64,000 nt of DNA from Myrica gale (GCA_963930655.1 OZ005610.1:16621001-16685000), one strand, 5' to 3'. Numbered from the stretch's first letter, positions 23,483-34,948 are shown. Notes: generated by a model from the sequence alone, not told the origin. Numbers and translations are program-made.

Positions 23483-26400
23483 ATGCCAGAGGGAGGGAAA
23501 CATCTTCGATGCGATTCATTAGTTCGAGCTGAGAGTAGTCCTGGTACACTAGCAGTGTCGGGTCCTGCACTTCGGGATAGGAACAAATTATCATCCCTAA
23601 CCACAGCCATCCTAGTAGGCACCCAGAGTAGTTGTGCGTGTAAGTATCTTTCCCTGTCAATCTTTATTAAATATTATGACTTTTAAATTTCTATGCTGAA
23701 TTGAATTTTAAATTTATTGTTCTTCATTTGTAGCCACGTCCGAAATTAGAGACTTTTGAAGTAGTATGCGCAGGATTGCCTTACTCAAGGCTCGCACCGG
23801 AGGAAAGCTGACTGTCCATATCCTTGATAGACGTACTGGCGGTGATGACAAACCGTCCTCAATGCTCTCGAGTCATATTGGTACACTCGTTAAACAACAT
23901 GTCTCATTTGAAACGAGTATGTGGAAGGAGATCCCCGACGAGGTTAAATTGTATGTGATGAACCGTGTGTTGGTAAGTATAATTGATTGTGTCACAATTT
24001 TGTTAATTAATCACTTGAGAAATTTCTAAAATTACATAATTTCCACTAGAAAATGAGAAAATTATGCTTTGGGCATTAGTAAGGGGCGAATTGTTAATTT
24101 TGACAAAAGCAAGTGCAATTCAGTAAATTTCAGGAAACAAACATTATTTGTTTTCTCTCCTCTCACCATATTTCCATGTTTCCCTTTTCATAAATACAAT
24201 TGGAATATTTTCTACAAACTTGACTTTTTTTTTTTTTTTTTACGTATTGCATATGAACAATGGAGATGAAGTGAGCTCATGGAAGTGAGAAGGCCATGAG
24301 AAGGAGGAGAATATGTTTAAAAGATCAAATCAACTCTTGCCAAGTGTCAAAGAGAGAGGAAGGTTGAAAATTGTTTGCATTTGACGGAGGGAGGCTGAAA
24401 TCAAAGAGTTTTCTCGGTTCTCCTTTACCAGGCATTTTGGGGAAGTCGAAAAATGCACTAGGGCATTGTTGCTGAGTCAAGACAAAAGGCTCCCAAAAAG
24501 AAGACTTTTAAAAAAGGAAGACATTCATTCATTGCAAAAGGGCAGAAGTTTTCATTTTTTTGCTTGTTCGGTGGTCTTTGCGGCTGGAAGGGCTTTTGCT
24601 TGCTGCCAAGGACTTTTCCATTTCTTTTGGTGGCTGCTCCTGTAGTAGACCAAAAAGCTATGGGAGCTTTTGGCTATTTTCTTTCGTAGCTTTTAGAGTA
24701 GCTTTGGTTCGGTTCTTTTTCTCTTAGAGCTTTTTTCTTCATTGCTTTTTCATTACTGTTGAGCCAAGACTGAATACTTTTTGCTGCTGCTCCAAAGGGG
24801 TTTTTTTGGGTTGTTTTTCTTGGTTGCTGCAAGATAGCTTTTCGTAGCTTTTGGGTTTTTGTTTCATTTTCTTCATAGCCTTTTTCATTGCTATTCGTGG
24901 CTGCTGAGGGAAGGGAGGAGGCTGTTCGTTGCTGTTGGGGAAAAGGTCCGGAATTTTTTCATTGGCTGGTGTGGAAGGCTTGTGGGTGGCTGCTGAGTCT
25001 CCCAACTTTTCTCCGAAGACCACTTTTCCTTTGCTTTTCTTAGCTGCTACCATAGAGACCAAAAGCTTGTTGCTTTTGGCTTAGTTTTCTTTTGAGCTTT
25101 TGTAGTAGTTTTTATTGCTTCCGGTTCTTTCCTTTAGAGTTGTTTTCATTGTTTTCTTCTGCTGTTGTTTACACCGAATACACTCTCTTCATTTATTGTT
25201 GCACTTTCATTTCAGTTGTAGAACTTGTTTGGACCGAATGTCATATTCCATTTATGTTTCAGATTTGAGTTTTGCTTTGGTTGGATGATTAAATGTTATG
25301 TTAAGTGTCCACTTCACTTCCTTAATGTTAGAATAGTGTTTGGTTTTGTTTTTGTTAGTTTTATTGAGTATGGGTATGAATGGGTTGTGACTAGCTAGAG
25401 GATGGGTACAAAATGTTCGATGAAATGTCTCTTAGAGCAGGTTTAATGCCAAACGATGTTTATTCGACAACTACTTGAGTTTATTTAGTTTCAACTCCAT
25501 CTCATGCTACGTTTATGATTACGTGTTTTTCTTGTTAGCTCTTTATTAATCTCTTAGCACTTACATTGATCACAACTCAAAACCTCAAAAATCATGGATG
25601 GTATTCAAAAACCCAACCTTTCCCTTTGTAAATACTATTTTAATTGTAAATAGAACATAATTTTCTTTCATTGTAATGGTGATTGGAATGAAAAATTGAA
25701 CACATCGTTCCTTGTGGAGATGACCTAGGACTTTCCTAGTATTACTTGACAACCTCCTACGCTTGGGAGTAATTCACTAATCATTTTTAGTTGAGTCAAT
25801 AATTTATTAAATTTTAATTGTTGAATTTTTTTTGCGTTTTTAACTGTTATATATGTTAAGGATGACTTCCAACTAGATTAAGACCAAGCCGAGGAGCGCA
25901 TCACTATGACGTCTACGATGAACATAGCGTATAGGACGCACAGAAATAGAATGTTCCTGCATTACTCAGTGTTCAATTCCAAAGAAGAGGCGTTAGAGCT
26001 CCCGCATCCCGATATGAGCAATTTCAGGTTAAACATTTTTATTTTATCAACAAAGAGAATAGAGCTAAGTAGAAGATTGTACGCACATTAGGAGTGAGGT
26101 CCTTCCAACGCGCTAGAGCGTTGTTAGTAAGTTTATATTTTTATTACTTAATATTTAAATAAACGACTTATGTATTTTAATATGCATGTTCTATATTTCT
26201 TTTGGTGTACAGAAATATCCAGAATATGATGAAATTAGTCATTCATTGCTTTATAAAAAGATGCATACTAATAAGGATGGCATGTGGACTTCAGAAAATG
26301 CACAGGAAAATTTTGTAAGTTGTAACGTTAGATTTAATGATGCATTCATATGTATTTATATTTCGAATGTACTAGTTTTATTTTGTTTTTCTAATTTTGT

Positions 26401-26869
26401 AGGAAAAAATGGAGGCGTTACAGTTGCAGTATGATTCAGAGGGAAAGTCATACACCAAGTGGAGATCTCCGATGAGGTGATGGGGACGAAAGCGGGTTAC
26501 GTGCAAGGTTTAGGCCATTCAGTACGGTCTGTTGGATCATCTTCATCAGCATCGTTCGTTGTTTTGTCCAAGAGATTGGAGGAGGCCAGATTACAGATTG
26601 AGGAGATGAGGGCTAGACAGTTGGAATATGAAGAGCTTCTGGTCAAGCGGTCAGATATGGAGCAGACGATGTGAGAGCATCTGCAGATGATGGTAGAGCA
26701 ACAACGAAAGAAAGACGAAGAGCTTATGCAGATGATGGCGGAGCAGCAACGAAAAAAAGACGAAGAGCACCAGAAGATGATGCAGGAGTAGCAAAGGAGC
26801 CTAGTGGAACAACAAGAACGGAGGATGCAACTAATGACGAAGCAGATGCGTGAGCAGCTGATGGATTAG
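23483..26869 (+). pseudogene. TNPA-like / Ptta-En-Spm plant transposase gene, five exons, broken
   Basis: This is the second CACTA protein, thought to bind subterminal repeats. Exons by splice signals: 23483-23639, 23734-23972, 25861-26126, 26213-26314 and 26403-26869; each intron starts GT and ends AG. Exon 2 holds ARTGGKLTVHI, SHIGTLVKQHVSFETSMWKEI and PDEVKLYVMNRVL. Exon 3 holds MNIAYRTHRNRMFLHY, KEEALELPHPDMS and NKENRAK followed by a TAG. Exon 4 has ISHSLLYKKMHTNKDGMW. Exon 5 has DEVMGTKAGYVQGLGHSVRS, then a long coiled coil with two QQRKKDEEL/H units. This order matches the Transposase_24 family. Stops at NKENRAK and in the coiled coil, plus frame changes, make it a pseudogene. Intron 2 is swollen to 1.9 kb. 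Confidence 0.75.
23973..25860. other. Oversized intron 2 holding an inserted sequence of unknown class
   Basis: The neighbouring introns are only 86-94 bp. This one has a T tract at 24227-24241, repeated GCTTTTNGTAGCTTTT text (24590-25080), and near 25700 the string TTCCTTGTGGAGATGACC. Similar strings often occur near the ends of non-autonomous plant LTR elements. No ends or target duplication could be identified. Confidence 0.35.
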
Positions 26870-27069
26870 ATCAGATAGCTACAATCTCGTTCGATGCCCA
26901 AACGAAAATTTGTGCAGATTTATGTAATTTTACTACTTTGTCAGTATTTATCAATTATGTATTTTATTTACTTTTAATACGATTGCATATTTGTTGACAT
27001 TTTATTATATTATGAGCATTGAATATCTTTCTATTTCTATTATTTATATATTTATATTTAAAAATTTTA

Positions 27070-27520
27070 ATCAAATTAATTTAAATACATAGAAAACCGT
27101 TCAAACGGTTACAAATGTCGTCCGCACGATTATTTTACATTGATAACGTCTGCACTCATTACTATCTGTCTGTACACTTTCCTTTAAATCAGACCATCCA
27201 AATGGTTATTCTCACGTGCACACGGTCTTCAAATAAGCCATCGTGTATACGATACAACAAAACGTTCGAACGTTTTCAGCGGAACAAGCGCCTGAACTGT
27301 ATACGTAATTGTTCGAGCTGATTTTGCAGATGACAAATAACTATTTCTTTATAAATGAAACAACAGTGCGAACGTCTTTATGATATCATCCGTACGTAGG
27401 CTTGTCACATTGGATGAATCGTTCACATAAGCTGTTCGATCGTATGGAGAGTAAGTTCGCACAACTCGTGAAAACGGATGAACAAAACCGTTCGGACGAG
27501 TTTTATTTGACAAACCGGGT
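27070..27520 (+). other. CACTA 3' subterminal motif cluster
   Basis: Motif variants include CCGTTCAAACGG (27095), CGTCCGCACG (27118), ACGTTCGAACG (27265), GTGCGAACGTC (27366), CATCCGTACG (27388) and CCGTTCGGACGAG (27490). They lie between the TNPA-like gene and the terminus, where TNPA-binding repeats occur in En/Spm elements. Confidence 0.65.
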
Positions 27521-27691
27521 GACAACTCGGTTTATATGACAAACCGAGTGACAAGCCTAAAACTTTGGCTGATGGGCTTTATGTGACAAACCGAGTGACA
27601 ACTCGATTTTGTCACCCAAAAGAATAGCTGACGAATTTAGCACTTTGGGGGACAAATTTTTTTGTCGCCCAAAGTCTGTTTTCTTGTAGTG
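27508..27691 (+). mobile_element. CACTA right terminus
   Basis: The end TTTTCTTGTAGTG (27679-27691) is the reverse complement of the canonical CACTACAAGAAAA terminus. The preceding 180 bp contain TGACAAACCGRGTGACAA three times (27508, 27537, 27584) and a hairpin CTTTGGGGGACAAA/TTTGTCGCCCAAAG at 27643-27674. The 3-bp target site on the right would be TAT. No matching left terminus was found in the window. Confidence 0.8.
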
Positions 27692-27925
27692 TATTCAGCA
27701 TAAGTGAACTCCTTCCTATTCAAATCATGGCCCTTGTATGCTCCTAACGGATGAACACTTACAGCAAACGCAGAAGGATTTTCCATTTGTCCTCCTCGAT
27801 AATCAACTTGGGCATAATTCCTCTCTTTCTATTCAATCATGTTTCAACCTCGCCGAGGTACAAAGAGCAAAATGTTAGACATTCATTCAACACATAACTC
27901 TCAGCTATGGACTCCTCAGCCCCTG
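27692..27925 (-). pseudogene. CACTA TNP2 fragment, DUF4218-type region, opposite strand
   Basis: Minus-strand translation gives EESIAESYVLNECLTFCSLY, then LGEVET, a TGA where Arg is expected, LNRK, and after a one-base shift ERNYAQVDYRGGQ, VHPLGAYKGHDLNRKEFTYA. This matches the segment of plant TNP2 proteins around the conserved SIAExYxxxECLTFCSRYL motif (DUF4218, PF13960 type), followed by the GRPLG-like motif. The fragment stops exactly at the CACTA terminus at 27691, so that element inserted into this older TNP2 copy. It lies directly downstream of the accessory gene on the same strand, the gene order also seen on the plus strand at 16722-23374. Confidence 0.65.
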
Positions 27926-27929
27926 CCTA

Positions 27930-28430
27930 TTCTTCATGAAACGAATGGTACGACGACCACCAGGTCCCGACCCTTGAATGTATGAAAGATGTCTTCTGCA
28001 TATGGCTTGTTCTTCATCTCCACACCAGGGAATGCTCTAATCGGTCTCTGCATCCCTAAAAATGTAGCTAGGATGTCTGCTCACAACAAAAAGGTTACCT
28101 CGCGTACAGTGACACTCCACACTTGTGCATCAACATCCGCAACATCCAACAGTGCTACGTAGAACTCACAGACCAGATCTACAGATGCAATGCTTTCTCT
28201 CTTTCGATACTCGATGAAACCCTGATCATCCAAAATTTTGCCTATACTCCCGGCCTGATACTTCATCTTCTCGAAGTCAGCAAAGTAAACCTCACATTCC
28301 ACAATGACCGATCGACTCAGGATCTCAGCCCGCTGCTCCTCTGCATCATGTAATCGTCCTGACTCTGAGGATCCTACTGCGTAGAGCTCTTGGCAAATGA
28401 GGTAGATGACAAACGGCGACATTTAGACAT
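27930..28430 (-). pseudogene. CACTA-linked accessory gene copy 3, PF20167-like N-terminal domain
   Basis: Function unknown. The start is ATG at 28430-28428 (MSKCRRLSS), just downstream of the putative acceptor CTTATAG; the same MSKC start and spacing occur at 16722. After a frameshift the main frame reads SGRLHDAEEQRAEILSRSVI, VECEVYFADFEKMKYQAGSI, DLVCEFYVALLDVADVDAQV, WSVTVREVTFLL, a TGA, then ADILATFLGMQRPIRAFPGV and YAEDIFHTFKGRDLVVV. The LVxEFYxxL...VRxVxF...I..FLG pattern is that of the 'putative plant transposon protein' domain. The C-terminal half and coiled coil of copy 2 are absent; the TNP2 fragment follows instead, suggesting a deletion. Family call by eye. Confidence 0.6.
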
Positions 28431-28439
28431 TTCTTAATC

Positions 28440-29879
28440 TATAAGAAAAGGCAAAAACAAATAAACTGTCAGGAAAAACCATCCACATAGTGTTACATAG
28501 TGTTCGCACATCATATAAGACGGTGTCGTCTTATACAAATAACCGTTTAGACATTTACTTCACTGTCCGAACGGTAAGTAAAATGACTTAGTATTAGGGA
28601 ACAAATGTTTGAACGCTATCGTACTCGTCCACAACCAAAATAATCCTTAAAAAAATTCTAACATGTGTATAAATCCTAAATAAAATGCCAATGTATATAT
28701 GAAAAACGACTAAAAGCAAAAATGAAGCTGTCCGAACTGCTAAAGAAACTGCATAGTTTTAGCAAATATATGTGCGCACGCTAAGATCACCATCCAAAAC
28801 AAAAATTCTCCTAAAAATAACTTTTTAACATGTACGTATATATGATCGACAAAACGACAGGGTATAAGGGACAAAAGTCCGCACACAAAATAAGGTGTCT
28901 GAACGTCTAATAAAATGACCTAGTTTAATGAACAAAAGTGTGCACGTTAGAATAAATATCCTCAACAAAAATACTCATAAAAATAATTTTTTAACATTTG
29001 TATATATCCTAGACAACACGACAGTGTATAACAGCTCAACATCCTCATGTGACAAAGACTCATCCGAATGTCTATTGAAAAATGACGTAGTTCGAAACAC
29101 ATAAACACTAGTACATATGTTAAACAAAATGACAGTGTATAAAGCCCAACGCCGTCGGCCCAACACACTAACAACGTCCACGCATTGGTATTAAAATGGC
29201 AACGTTAACAAAACTAACCGTAGAAAATTAAAAACTGTCTATCAGACGGATTCAACTCCGTCAGGACGTATCTTGGGGAAGAAAATAGAGTCGACTCTGC
29301 CATAGCTGGTCTCTCTCTCCCACCTCCAAAAATCTAGCAAACCAACACCAAACATCACAAAATTATAGCCTAAACAATCCTACAAAACTAGGCAATCTAT
29401 ATCAAATACAAAAATTGGCCATCAAACAACTATGGTGGCCGTAAATCGTTCATGAAAATTTCTACGTAAATAACTTTAAAAACACGATTTTCTATGCTAT
29501 AAAAACTAAATAAAAACATGAGAAACATACCTGGATACGAAGAACTCCACGAAATAGGATGAAAATATAAGATTTCTAGACAAAAAACAAGAATGTAGGT
29601 CAGAGAAATGAGAGAAATGGTGTAAAAACTACCGGTGTAAATTATTCAGACGGGTTGTAAAAACACAATTTTCGACTTTAAAATTCGTCCGCACCATTCA
29701 GACGGGTTGTTCATGTCGTGCGGACGTTACCATTTTCCACATGGACCAATCAGATTCCTATGCATTAAATTCCAAATCATGAACGGTTAGTAAAATCTTA
29801 TCGAAATAATGACATTTGTACTGTATGGGTCAGTGCGGACGAGTAGACGTCTGGAACGTGCAACGTGGTGTACCACCAT
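28440..29879 (-). other. Motif-rich intron, 5' exon and upstream cluster of accessory gene copy 3
   Basis: On the minus strand the 5' exon ends at 29531 with ATCCAG/GTATGT, and the intron runs to the acceptor CTTATAG near 28436. Motifs (plus-strand reading): CTGTCCGAACGG (28560), CTGTCCGAAC (28726), GTGTCTGAACG (28895), ATTCAGACGGG (29650), CGTCCGCAC (29690), CGTGCGGACG (29720), GTGCGGACGAG (29832). The upstream part is cut by the LTR at 29880. Otherwise AT-rich and non-coding. Confidence 0.55.
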
Positions 29880-32800
29880 TGTGAGACCCCGATTATTTCC
29901 TATGTTATTTCTTATGTAGTAGCTTTTAATTTCCTATGTATTAGCTTTAATTTTATTATGGGCCATATTTTTGGCCAATGTATGGCCTAAGCTTTATGTT
30001 AAGGTACATCAATTAATATGAGATTTTATTTCATGAAATTTCCTAAATAATTTTCTTGTCATTTTGGGGAGTTTTGTGCAAAGTTTAAATTATATTTTCT
30101 TAGGAGCCGAAATTTGCAAGGTGAGTTTCTCTCTTATGAATTTATATTTTTCCATTTGCCTAGTATGCTTCGTGATCCATAAAAATTTAATTATGATTAA
30201 AGGTTTTTATATATAGGCCGAAAATAATTAATGGGATAAAATCATGAATTGCTTTTAAGAATTTATTGAATATTTTTGTGTCATTAATATGTGGCATATA
30301 TTATTATTATATGGCCTAAATTAATAAGTTGAATTGTCATTAGAATATTAAATGATAAGTTATTAGGCATATGATAAAGTTTAAGAGAGATTACAACAAT
30401 AAGCACACTTGCTTATCATAGTGATAAGCAAGCATAATGATAAGTTAGGGAAACTTTTTAGGTGATAAGTCATTGTGGCTATTGTAGAGATAGGCTAGAG
30501 CCATTATCTTAAGATAAGAGATCATGCTTATGAGATGATAAGCTAAGTGATTGAACTAGATAAGCTAGAGAGCTTATAGGAGATAAGTTAGTTGGAATAG
30601 TAACTAAGTTGAAGGTTAGTTGCATTTCAAATGTGAGAGTAACCAAGTTGGTTGGAATTCAACCAAACAACATAAATGGAAGTCAAGAGAAGGATTTTAC
30701 GTGAAGTCCATGAGGAGAAGGGAAAAGCCAAGAGTTAATTGCCCATGTGAAGTTGTAAGAAGTGTAAGAGATGCATTCATGTGACAAGACAACTCAATGG
30801 AAGTAAAAAGAGAGAAAAAGCAAGGGAGAAGAGTGATTCACGTGTAGATCAAGAGGGAAAAAGGAGAAAGAAATCCAAGGCAAGGTCATGCTTTAGGAGA
30901 CAAGAGTTGATGTGAGGAAAAAGGTGAAAAGAAGATAGAGAAGGAAGGATGCATGCTTGGTCGACCAAGGCCCCCATTCCTCCCCATTCCTCTCCTTTTC
31001 TCCTTCAAACTTCTCTCTTGTCAATTCCACTTTGTCCTTGTCATGTGTCATAGCCATAACTCACCTTGGGAGACTCATTCTCACACACTTCACACTTGCA
31101 AATGCCTTGTCCGAATATCCCCATTTCACTTCACTCTCCATTTCTCCCTCACTTGGCCCAATACCTCATTTCCTCTCAACCCTCTCTTTTTCCTCTATCG
31201 GCCGAACCACTCCTCTAAGCTCAAAGTCTTGCTCTTTTCCTCTTGCATCCTAAATCACACTCCAAAGGCTTAAGTTTAGACCTCTCTTTGTGGTGACCGA
31301 ATCTTCACATTGTGCAAACACCATTTTCTTCTTTGAAAACCCTACCCATTAGCCACCTGTCTCTTGAAGAAGTTTAGTTCATTTCCATTAGAACTAATCA
31401 TTCAAGCTTACCATATTTTCCCCCCACCATAAAACCCACCTTAGCACCTCAAATCAAGCTTGGAACTATTTTAAGGAAGGTGAACCGAAAGTTGGAAGAA
31501 GGAAGAGTTTTGGTAAAAGTTTGGTGAAGGTAGAGGTAAGCTTGATTCTATTTAGTGTTCTTGCTTAAAGTTTTTCATAAGTTCTCACCTAGGGTATTTT
31601 ATTGTGCTAGGTACTCAAGCTTGTGATAATCATCAAGGTAAGGCCAAAAATGTGATGTTGTTGGTTTTGAAAAATAGTGTTGGCCGAATGTATCATAGTG
31701 GGATCTTGAGTTAGTGTCTTGAGTTTTGTTAAATCTTGAGGTTATGCAATCAACCCTAAGGTATAATGCTAGATCTGACCATATAAACATGAGATCTAAG
31801 TTTGAATGTTGGAAAAATGCAAGGATTGAACAATGTATGCTAGATAAGTTTAGATCTAGACTTATTTTGTGTTTGGCCGAATGTAAGTTGGATATTTCCT
31901 TAGATCTATTATTGTTGAAGTTCCTAAAGCGTAGATATGATGTTGTTGGAATTATATGATGAAGATATGAAGTTAATGCATGCTAGTTAGATTATAAAAT
32001 GCAAAGGGAAGTGCATATTTCGATTTTGGCATGAAAAGTGTGATATCTGGTGATTGGCCTAACCATGTGTACCCTAGACCTTCATGTATGATTTTGTATA
32101 TGTGTAGTAGGTTTGGTGGTTGGCCATAATATGTGTAGGTTTGTTGGTTGGCCATGAAATATATAAGATGCATGCAAATCAAAAGATTCAAAAGAAAACC
32201 TAATTGTTTTGTGACTAATAGGTGCTGGCCGATTATGATGTGTTGTTAGATCTTGAGTTTGATTTGTGATTTGTAGATCCTAGGTTGTAAATCTGAGAAA
32301 TGGAGGATGAGATCACCATTGGAGTTGAAATTGTGACCAAAGAACACATGAACTTGTTGTTGGCCGAATGACCTAATGAAAGGGAACCCTAATTGCAAGC
32401 TTATAATAGATGAAAATATATTTACATGTGATGGATACATAAAATTAGGGTTATGATTAAATAAGTTAGAAGTTTTAAGCTCAATCATAAAAACCCATCA
32501 TATTAGTAAGAGAAAAACATAAATGATAAGTTAAAGATCCGGATTAAATGAATTAACAAAGTTTTATGGTGTTAAGTATTGATTGAAGAAATTACCTAGG
32601 TTGGCCGAAACTTAGGGTGAATTAGATAGCCTATATTTTCGGGTTTCATAGAAGTTCAATGTTAAGCTAAACATTAATCATGATTAGGTTTACTAATTGG
32701 TAAATTTAAAATTTTAGTGTAATGTAAGTAATAGGAGAAAGATTAAGATTTAATTAAAGTATAATTAGCTTGCTAGATTAGAAAATTTAATAAGATTAAT

Positions 32801-33995
32801 TAATAAAAAATTCTATATAAAACTTTTAATAATATTATATTTTCAGAAATATATCTTTGGTCGATAACCGATTTTAAAATGCAAATATTTAATTTATTGA
32901 TTACGTACTTATTTCTTAATGCTAAGAAACGTTTAAATCGCTTGTAGGCGATCTACGTGTCTTTATACATTATCAAGGAGACCAAGTGTAAGTGGAATTT
33001 GTAAGTGGAAACCGTAAGTGAATGACACACTGCATCGTTTCATGAACAAGCATGAGATTTTGATCAAGCATGACATGACATGTGCATTGCATGAATTTTT
33101 CTAAAAGAGAATGTTTATGCAATGATTTTTATGGAAAGATTATGGAAAGTTTTATGAAACGACAAGTTAAGTCAAGGGGCACAGGTTGGTACCGTACCAT
33201 CAAGATGGACTCCCATACCGAAGGATGAATGCGAGAAGGATGGGTGAATCCAAGAGGCTGTGCGAACCACACTGAAGGACATTGAGAAGGTGTGGGCCTC
33301 CAAGGGTCATGTCTAGCCACTGAAGGACGAATGCGAGAAGGTGTGCTAGCTTGACCGTATGTAAGGTCTCCAAGGGAAATCGGGGACGGTTCCAAAGGGA
33401 ACGCACAACCCTGACTTCAGGGGTTAAATGGAGCGAATAAGCCCACAAGTATGAATAATTGATTTTCAAGGGCCAGGGGCCAATTTCAAGAACAAGTACG
33501 AAAGAAATATTTTCAAGGGCCTGGGGCCGAATTCAAGCAAGAGCATATGCATATCCATGACATGCATGTGCATCACGAATCAAGTTTCTTTTTCATGATT
33601 AAGCAAGCATAAGTCAAGAGCATGTTTCAAATTTATGTTTTTCTCTTACTGAGTCTTTTTGACTCACGTTTTTAAAATTGTGTCATTCCAGATGCCTCAG
33701 GTGAAGAAAGTCAGGAGGACTACCTGACATAGAAGGACAAAGATTATGTTCATATTTTTTGATGATAGTGACTTGATCGATGAGATCCGTCACTAGTTGG
33801 GTTTTAATATGTTATATGTGTTTTGTATGCAAACTTAATGAGAACCCTGATTATGTTAAGATTTAGCTTGAATCCCTCGTGATCCTGTACGTTTCCGCCG
33901 TTAGTAAGTAAGAATGCATGTAAGAACGCTGGAGCTATCCGGGGGATGGCTCGCGGCTGTCACGGGCCCTGCGGGATGCCGTTCAGGGCGTGACA
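29880..33995 (+). mobile_element. Long 5' LTR of Tekay/Del-like gypsy element (subfamily B)
   Basis: It runs TGTGAGACCCCG to CAGGGCGTGACA, 4116 bp, and is followed by a PBS, so it is a 5' LTR. It is the most complete subfamily B copy. It contains the hairpin CTGAGTCTTTTTGACTCAC at 33649-33667 and CTGAAGGACGAATGCGAGAAGG-type motifs near 33219, 33271 and 33320. It interrupts the CACTA motif cluster; the right half of the element and the second LTR are missing. Confidence 0.88.
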
Positions 33996-34234
33996 GTTAA
34001 GTTGGTATCAGAGGGATCTGAGGGTAGAGCCGTGAACCATAGGGAACGAATTAGAACCCTAAACCCTAAAACATAAGAAATACGTTTAGGGTCAGTTACG
34101 ATAAGAATTTTTGAGTTTGAGGTTGTTCTAAGCTGAACAATAACCATGAAGTGCAGGATGTCACCTAGGAGTTTGAGGTTGTTCTAAGCTGAACGAGTTT
34201 AAGGTGGTTCTAAACTGAACGATAACCTTGAAGT
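33996..34234 (+). other. PBS and leader of the gypsy element, with triplicated segment and gag start stub
   Basis: TTGGTATCAGAGG at 34002-34014 is the PBS. The leader resembles 4718-4875, including ACCCTAAACCCTAAAA. A short gag start (ATGTCACCTAGGAG at about 34159) corresponds to the ATGGCACCTAGAGG start at 4876. Immediately after it the segment GTTTGAGGTTGTTCTAAGC is repeated, making three imperfect copies between 34114 and 34225. Gag itself is gone. Confidence 0.65.
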
Positions 34235-34930
34235 GTCGACACATTGCACTGACTCTCGAGCACTAATTTTTAGTTCAAATTTTGTGTCAGCACATTACAC
34301 GGGTTTGAGGATTTTCCGGAATGACATTAGAGACATCAAATCGCTCCTCATTTCATGGGAAACTTTCCAACGGCTATTCTCACCTACCCACTCGACCGTT
34401 GAAGACAAAATGGCTTAAATAGAGGACCAGTTTTTGAAGAAAGGAAGAAGTTCTGACCTACACGACGAATTGCATTTACTTCGTGACCTAACTTCTTGAG
34501 AAAGAGAGAAAGCTTTGAAGAAGAGTGAAGTTCTGCACCTACCAAGAAGACCTGCTATTCTCTTTGCCTCATTTGAAGTCTTCTATTGTACATCTTATCC
34601 TCTTTATATCATTTGCGCCACACATTTGTAATTTCGGCTTCAAAGAGCCAAATCGTGGTTTTTCATTTCACACCCTTTCAAGATAAATCTTGTGAGTGTT
34701 TGGTAAACACTGAGCCCTACTCTATTATGTAGAAGAAAGCCCTGGGTGTTGGGATTTGAGAAGAGGAGTTAAAGCGTAAGCTCAAGAAATGCTTTGCAAA
34801 GGTTCCTTAGCACCCGGGAAGCTAAGGTGTACTACCTATTTGATAGATAGTGGAGAAAGTCCAAGGAAATCAATAGCCTTGGGGGTGGATGTAGGCAAGT
34901 GTTTTGACCAATTCATGTTGCTTTTGATGA
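34235..34930 (+). mobile_element. SIRE-like Copia LTR/leader fragment, 5' and 3' ends missing
   Basis: It contains a TATA-like GGCTTAAATAGAGG near 34412 and the text GGGGGTGGATGTAGGC near 34887, a landmark of this LTR type. It starts abruptly after the gypsy leader with TCGACACATTGCAC and passes into the coding remnant near 34940 without a PBS, so both ends are lost. Confidence 0.55.
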
Positions 34931-34948
34931 ATTGACATACTTGTGAGA

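Noticed and set aside
24739..25062. 107-residue minus-strand open frame rich in Lys, Gln and Pro
   Set aside because: It lies in the repetitive insertion in intron 2 and reads through GCTTTT/AAAAGC repeats; no family recognised.
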